From assembly GCF_046630445.1 (NCBI RefSeq), contig NC_092340.1, positions 22,208,001 to 22,272,000 of the forward strand: a stretch of 64,000 nt of DNA, in the 5' to 3' direction. The stretch is from Rutidosis leptorrhynchoides (taxonomy: Eukaryota > Streptophyta > Magnoliopsida > Asterales > Asteraceae). The notes beneath the pieces were generated by a model. The model was given only the letters and a program-made list of their open reading frames with translations. It was not told the origin of the DNA and did no database searches. A program made the translations under genes and the position numbers. Positions 57,420 through 64,000 of this stretch are shown here, one piece after another. Numbering within the stretch: the stretch's first letter is position 1; the number at the start of each line of letters is the position of its first letter.

Positions 57420-58941
57420 TTGTGACCGTTCGGTTCGGTTAATTTGGTAACTTGGTTAACATCAAATTACAAAACGGTTAATTTTGTTAATCATTTATTG
57501 AAAAAAAATTAATTTAATAAGTTTGTGTCTACACTACAGAAAATGACATTTTAATATAAGAATAAGTCATTGTCTCATTTTAATGAACATAAAAGTAGAT
57601 CAATTGCATTTTTGCACTCCAAAATAATTCAAAAAACCATTAATTACTAGAAAAATTATAAGTTCACGTAAAGTTCTTAAAATGTAGAATTTTCGTGAAC
57701 TTCATTCTTCATTCATCCAAACATAAAAATCAAAATAATGTTACACATTAATCTACAAGGTTTACTCTTTTAACAACTTGACCATTTCCCATATCATAAA
57801 TAAAAATATTAAATATTAAATGATGCGAGTGCGGTTAAGTCGGTGCGGATACGTATTGTAACACCTCACTTTTAAAATCCTTTTTTTTAATACATCGAAA
57901 GTCTTGTAAAAATGGTCACATAAAACAAAATAAGTTGTTACGCCACGATTATTACAAAACACCAATGTTACTTAAAAACATCTTCAGGGCTCGTTGGATA
58001 TCAACACACCGGAGTGTCGGTGTGTCAAACTTACACATAGTGGACAAAACTTCTCCCACCCGTGCCAGCATTTAGACAACCTGTGAGGGAGACAATGTGA
58101 GGGTTAGCACAACGCTAAGTGAATGAGAATATAAAATAAATATTACTATTCAGTCATAAGTTCGTGTTAGACCTAACATGCATCACTTAAGGTCTATAGA
58201 CATTTAAATCAAGTGCTAGTTAACATCCACAGTTCAAGTACACTAGGAACAAGTAGTCATGTCTATAAACACTACACTAACAAGTAGCCAAGCCTACTAA
58301 TACATAACAGTAATCCTTAGAAGGCCACTACTAAGGATTACTTAAGTCTACACTACACCGAAATGCCATTGAGTGCATCGAATGCACCATATGTTGATTA
58401 ACATACTAACAAGGAAGCCCAATCTACTACGAATTCAAGACTGGCTCCATCTGAGTTCAACTCACCATGAAGTCAGAGTTGAAGCTTGAAATGCAATCTA
58501 CTACAGTGTCGGGATCGATTCCCTTTGCTGCTCAATCCACTAGGGTCTATAACTAAAACCCACAAGAACATGATGCAATCAAACCAAAATCAACATAAGG
58601 ATACCTGGTGTCGTTTGTGAATCACGAGATCATATTACGCACAATTTCAGCTTTCTAAATCATGAATTCAAGGACCAAATGATAAGATTTTATGAGCTAA
58701 AAGAGTGTGTTCGATTGTTTACTTCCCAAAAATGGGGGAGAAAATACATAGTATATAACTTAAATGGGTTTCTTCGAAGGGATGAAACTCATTTCCAATG
58801 TCACACGAGTATTTAACAGTTTTCAGATCACTAACGCACCTCGTTATGCGATTCTAACGGGGTCCAATTCCAATAGATAAATATGTTGCGTGACACGTGT
58901 CACAAAACGAATCTAACTAATCACACAAATAATTATAAGCA
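57420..58941. other. Intergenic, probable decayed LTR sequence
   Basis: From 57858 the sequence starts TGTAACACCTCAC, a common LTR start in plants, and runs without coding to the next LTR. No second copy or internal domain is in the window, so this is only suggestive. Confidence 0.3.
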
Positions 58942-61900
58942 TGTGATGACCCGGAAATTTCTGACCAAATTTAAACTTAATCTTTAACGTTTTCGACACG
59001 ATAAGCAAAGTCTATAAAACTGAATCTCAAAATTCTTGAACTATTCAAATACCCTTCGATTGTTCTCAATGATTCGCGAACAATTATATGTAAATAGATA
59101 CATATATATGATATAACTTAAAAGTGTAACAAAGTATTAATTATGCGTTACTGTGCATTAAACTTATTGGTTTAATTATCTGATTGATATATTTAACTAC
59201 GGAGTTAAAAAATAATGTCAAACGATTGAATTAAAAGATATTTATCAGGCCTCTTAATGTTTATGATATTGTTACGGGTCTTTGTTGTAAGGTCCACACT
59301 AATTTGAGAAATCATTCATTTTTAACGGTATTCGGAATAAATGGTAAAGTGTTAGAAGACGAAGGTTAGATAAAAGTTAGTGGAAAACTAAACAGCATAA
59401 TATTCAATTGATTGTTAATATGTTTTTGGTTTAAATATCTATTTGAATATAATTAGTTTTGGAAAACTAAATTTTATATATTTATATACGAAATGATTAA
59501 AAATTTACTATTAAACGATGCCATTTCAAATTAAAATTTTTACGTATTAAGTCGTTTTATTTTTATGATATAATTTTTGTAATTTTTTTAAGAAACGAAT
59601 TTAAATTAAAAATGTACAATTTGTAAAGCACAACGTACTACAACGTGTAGCTTAAATAGTTGAATTTAAATTAATTCATTTACTATTCATTGAATAGTAA
59701 ATGAAACCAAATTAATTCATTTACTATTCACATAAAAGCGACTTGATTGAAATTATTAATTATAAGTTACATAAAATACCCCTGAAGTATTTTAAAAATA
59801 CGACTTTTAAAATCTTAATCGATTCGATTTTATTATTTTATTATTATATTTTACTTTATTATATTATTATATTATTATTTTATTATTATATTATTACTTT
59901 ATTATATTATTATATTATTATGATTATAAACGTACGATTCCTTTTATTATTATATTATTATTTTATTACTTTATTATATTATTATAATTAAACACGTTTG
60001 ATTCCTTTTATTATTATAATATTATTTTCGAACTATATATATCGATCGATCGATCGATTGCAGAAAATCACACACACATATATGTACATATATATTTATT
60101 TCATATATTTTTATTCCCTAATATTTCTAGTTACATTTCCAAATTAGTATTAGTAGTATACATAAAATATTACACAAGGTTATGCTCAAGTGATTTCAAA
60201 ATGGGTTTTCAAATGGTTTAAAGCTAGGGAAATTATGGGTTATAGCTATGGAGGTTATGGGTAATGTTCGTGGGTATTGTTCGTAAGTCAAACATAGTGT
60301 TTATCATCTCTGTTACATCTACGTACTTTCCTGCAATATTGAATCACAATATTGATACGTGAACATTCATATCTTATCTTTTATATATTAATTGTGTATC
60401 CATGTCTAGTGCTCGAGTATATATATATTTATACATGCTTGTATGCTAAATTTCGTCGTTAAACAGTTTATAATGAATCACGAATTAAATACATATATTA
60501 CTGGTAAAAGGTATATGATATACATGTTTTTGGAAAGCTTGCGAAAAATCAATAACTTTTCATTTAGATATCGAATAGTTTCGATGAACGGATTAAAAGA
60601 TATGATCAACTGAATTATGATTGACGTTAATTGAAATTGCTTTTGAATCTGCAATTATGATTTAAACAACTTGTTTACGAGATTGATAAAATGGATTTTT
60701 AAATATTACCAGCCGAGTAAATGAATTCTTATATAAGGCACGTCTCGTTTTGTTGAACAATTGTCAAAACTGATTGTTTTATCATATTTTAAAGTCTTAT
60801 AAAAACTATAGTTTAATTTTACAAGAATTGGGAAACTATGTGAAATGTTAAAATGTTTCGATTGCCATGATCATTCAACTATAGTATTAAGTCAGAATGA
60901 TTTTTTGAAATGACTTTTGATAAACTTTTGTATGTCGATCTCGAGCATTAGGATTGTGATACACTATGACCTGACCTAGCTTGATAGACATTTATTGACC
61001 AACATATGTTCTCTAGGTTGAGATCTACGGTTATTTGGTAATCCGAGTTTAAGTCACATTATGGTGAACGACTTTATATGCTGCTAAGGTGAGTTTCATT
61101 GCTCCCTTTTTATTTATATTTTTGGGCTGAGAATACATGCAATTTATTTTAAACGCAATGGACACAAGTACATACTAAATTCTACACTGAGTTTGAACCG
61201 AAAATCCCTTAGCTTTGGTAACTAGTAACTACCGGTTGTAAGAACTGGTAGGCGCGAGTAGTTGTATATGGATCCATAGGGCTTGACATCCCCGTCTGTT
61301 CCAGGTATAGAAACCCTAACCTGAACTATAAAACAGACGTATGCTATTAGAGGTTAGTACACGTTGGATTACGTGTATTGTACATGTTGGTTGCATGTAT
61401 GTTAAAACAGGGGTACTTATTAAAACGTTAAAGTTTAGTTACCAGGGTGCTCAATCTTGTAGAATATTTTGATAAACGTTTCTGGATGAAACAACTGAAA
61501 TCTTGTGGTCCACCTTTATATACAGATGATATGAAACATTAAAACTATGAACTCACCAACCTTTGTGTTGACACTTGTTAGCATGTTTATTCTCAGGTTC
61601 CCTAGAAGCCTTCCGCTGTTTGCTTATATGTTAGACAAGCTATGTGCATGGAGTCTTACATGGCATATTTTTCAAGAAAACGTTGCATTCACCAAATCAT
61701 CACCATGTATCTTATTTTGACTGCATTGTCAACGAAAGTACTATTGTAAACTATTATTTACGGTGATTGTCTATATGTAGAAATCATCAGATGTCGAAAA
61801 CCTTTGATTTAAATATTCGTATATGGTTTGCCTTTTCAAAAGAATGCAATGTTTACAAAACGTATCATATAGAGGTCAAATACCTCGCAATGAAATCGAT

Positions 61901-61942
61901 GAATGACGTGTTCGTCCATATGGATTTGAAGCGATCGTCACA
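58942..61942 (+). repeat. 5' LTR of another gypsy element (family B, copy 2)
   Basis: TGTGATGACCCGG...GATCGTCACA, about 3.0 kb. A primer-binding site follows directly. It is similar to 218-3773 throughout and to the other LTRs in the 3' half. It contains a TTA-rich stretch (about 59820-60010), GATCGATCGATCGAT at 60043-60057, a candidate intron at 61089-61596 and GAGGTCAAATACCTC at 61873-61887. Confidence 0.85.
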
Positions 61943-61944
61943 GT

Positions 61945-61961
61945 TGGTATCAAAGCGTTGG
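61945..61961 (+). promoter_or_regulatory. Primer-binding site
   Basis: TGGTATCAAAGCGTTGG, two bases after the LTR end, as in the element at 40407. The next 110 bp also match that element (GTCTGGACTTCGACCGTG). Confidence 0.85.
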
Positions 61962-62321
61962 TCCTAGAGAACCAGGTCTTGCATTAGTGTGTCTAACTGA
62001 TAGTTGTTAGGATGCATTAGTAAGTCTGGACTTCGACCGTGTCTGCATGTCAAAAGTTTTGCTTATCATTTCTTGTCGGAAATTACCTACTTATCATTCT
62101 TAGTCTAGACACGTGTTACTGCATTGATTGCATGAATAGTGTATAGACAAAATTCATATCTTAGCGTATCTGTTACTGTAAACTTTTCCTGACAGCTTTC
62201 GAAAGATCCTCCATAATTTGCGGATGCCTTATACTATATATAAGTATTCTATGTAATTAGAATATCATCCGATATCCAAAAATCATTTCATATCAAAAAT
62301 CATTTATTCAAACCGTGTAAG

Positions 62322-62435
62322 ATGAATTCCGCATCTAGTTCGAATTCTGATAATGCTAAAAACGAACATATATTTCATAGCATTATTCCTCAAGAAAGAC
62401 AAGCTTTTAGTTGCAATTGTTCTATTTACAAGTGA
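62322..62435 (+). pseudogene. Start of a leader ORF, interrupted
   Basis: An ATG opens MNSASSSNSDNAKNEH and continues HSIIPQERQAFS to a stop at the junction with the next LTR (62433). Position and composition match the acidic leader ORF at 44068. The remainder is cut off by the insertion. Confidence 0.5.
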
Positions 62436-64000
62436 TATTCGTTTAAATAATAAAAGGTGAAGACAAAAGACAGATTCGACGAATTGAAGACGCAAACGAC
62501 CAAAAAGCTCAAAAGTACAAAAGACAATCAAAAAGGTTCCAATTATTGATAAGAAACGTCTCGAAATTACAAGAGTACAAGGTTCAAAACGCAAAGTACA
62601 AGATATTAAATTGTACGCAAGGACGTTCGAAAATCCGGAACCGGGACCAGAGTCAACTCTTAACGCTCGACCCAACGGACTAAAAATTATAAGTTAACTA
62701 TGTATATAAATATAATATAATATATAATTAATTATATTAATTATATATATATTATATATATATTATAAACCGTCGGTAAACAAAGAGCCAAACTCCTCTG
62801 AGCTGTAAAAGTAATCTCCGCGACTCGCGGAGATTGAAGGCAAAATTCACCGCGAGTCGCGGAGCCCCAAAAATCGAAAATCCCTATAAAGCCAACCGAA
62901 TTCTGATCACAATTCATATCTTTTTCTTCTCTTATCATACGTAAAATTTATATATATATATATAATTTATATTTTAATTTTAATTTTAATTCTAATAATA
63001 AGGGTATGTTAGCGAATGTTGTAAGGGTGTAAGTCGAAATTCTGTCCGTGTAACGCTACGCTATTTTTAATCATTGTAAGTTATGTTCAACCTTTTTACA
63101 TTAATGTCTCGTAGCTAAGTTATTATTATGCTTATTTAAAACGAAGTAATCATGATGTTGGGCTAATTACTAAAATTGGGTAATTGGGCTTTGTACCATA
63201 ATTGGGGTTTGGACAAAAGAACGACACTTGTGGAAATTAGACTATGGGCTATTAATGGGCTTTATATTTGTTTAACTAAATGATAGTTTGTTAATGTTAA
63301 TATAAAGATTTACAATTGGGCGTCCCTATAAATTACCATATACACTCAATCGGACACGATGGGCGGGGTATTTATATGTACGAATAATCGTTCATTTAAC
63401 CGGACACGGGAATGGATTAATAGCCACTAGAATAATTAAAACAGGGGTGAAATTACATTCAAGGGTAATTGGTGTAATTGTTAACAAAGTAGTAAAACCT
63501 TGGTTTACACGCAGTCGATAACCTGGTGTATTCATTAAACAAAGTATTAAAACCTTGTTACAATTCGAATCCCCAATTAGTTGGAATATTTAACTTCGGG
63601 TATAATAATAATTTGACGAGGACACTCGCACTTTATATTTATGACTGATGGACTGTTATGGACAAAAACCAGACGGACATATTAAATAATCCAGGACAAA
63701 GGACAATTAACCCATGGGCATAAAACTAAAATCAACACGTCAAACATCATGATTACGGAAGTTTAAATAAGCATAATTCTTTTATTTCATATTTAATTTC
63801 CTTTATTTTATATTTAATTGCACTTCTAATTATCGCACTTTTATTTATTGTTATTTAATCGCACTTTTAATTATCGTACTTTTTAATTATCGTAAGTTTA
63901 TTTTATCGCACTTTTATTATTCGCAATTTCATTATCGTTATTTACTTTACGCTTTAAATTAAGTCTTGTATTTATTTTATATTTTACATTAGGTTTTAAC
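62433..64000 (+). mobile_element. Nested LTR of a further element (runs off the window)
   Basis: Begins TGATATTCG at the break in the leader ORF. No coding sequence is seen to the window end. It has two GC-rich palindromes, CTCCGCGACTCGCGGAG (62816-62832) and CCGCGAGTCGCGGAG (62850-62864), followed by CCCTATAAAGCC (about 62881), a TATA-type box. The tail is made of ATCGCACTTTTA and ATTATCGTACTT repeats (about 63820-63930). The TG start, GC-rich repeats before the TATA box and long AT-rich remainder resemble the LTR at 36740-38101. Confidence 0.55.

Overview
This is plant nuclear DNA, most likely from Asteraceae. It is AT-rich and spliced, and most of it is long terminal repeat (LTR) retrotransposons, DNA-transposon fragments, SINEs and LINEs nested in one another. 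The Asteraceae assignment comes from the general look of the LTR families and is inference. Only two host genes look intact, both on the minus strand and back to back: a five-exon BUB1/MAD3-family spindle-checkpoint gene of the BMF3 type (23685-25936), and a previously unlisted two-exon gene for a 63-residue membrane protein (22922-23185).

Left part (1-22.7 kb). A Ty3/gypsy pol fragment (3774-5817) is joined directly to one LTR family on its left (about 218-3773) and followed by an LTR of a different family on its right (5818-9112). Next comes an old, decayed Ty1/copia element on the minus strand (9113-9418 plus 17534 to about 22680). It is split by a young copia element (9424-17528), also on the minus strand, with 1056-bp LTRs and a CTTAG target duplication.

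Middle (22.7-40.4 kb). Here lie the two host genes, a broken Myb/SANT-like fragment, a promoter with an orphan first exon, a Tourist-like MITE, a hAT-type non-autonomous element with an exact 8-bp target duplication, an imperfect palindrome of about 1.05 kb (34745-35800), an LTR carrying about ten GC-rich repeat units, and SINE copies.

Right part (40.4-64 kb). A complete LTR retrotransposon (40407-53270, 3.45-kb LTRs, CGCGA duplication) is inserted in a SINE. Its internal region carries an acidic leader ORF, then an F-box gene of the At2g35280-like type, then a chromovirus-type gag-pol. The F-box gene looks captured from the host. The pol is defective: it lacks the N-terminal part of reverse transcriptase and has one internal stop. 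Farther right are a LINE tail, a small hAT MITE, a short LINE with an inverted 5' end, and a further LTR with its primer-binding site (58942-61942) whose internal region is interrupted by yet another LTR that runs off the window.

The LTRs of three families share a conserved 3' half with an acceptor-exon-donor-intron-acceptor layout, so these LTRs look like multi-exon 5' leaders. That layout, the F-box cargo and the long palindrome are the most interesting signals.
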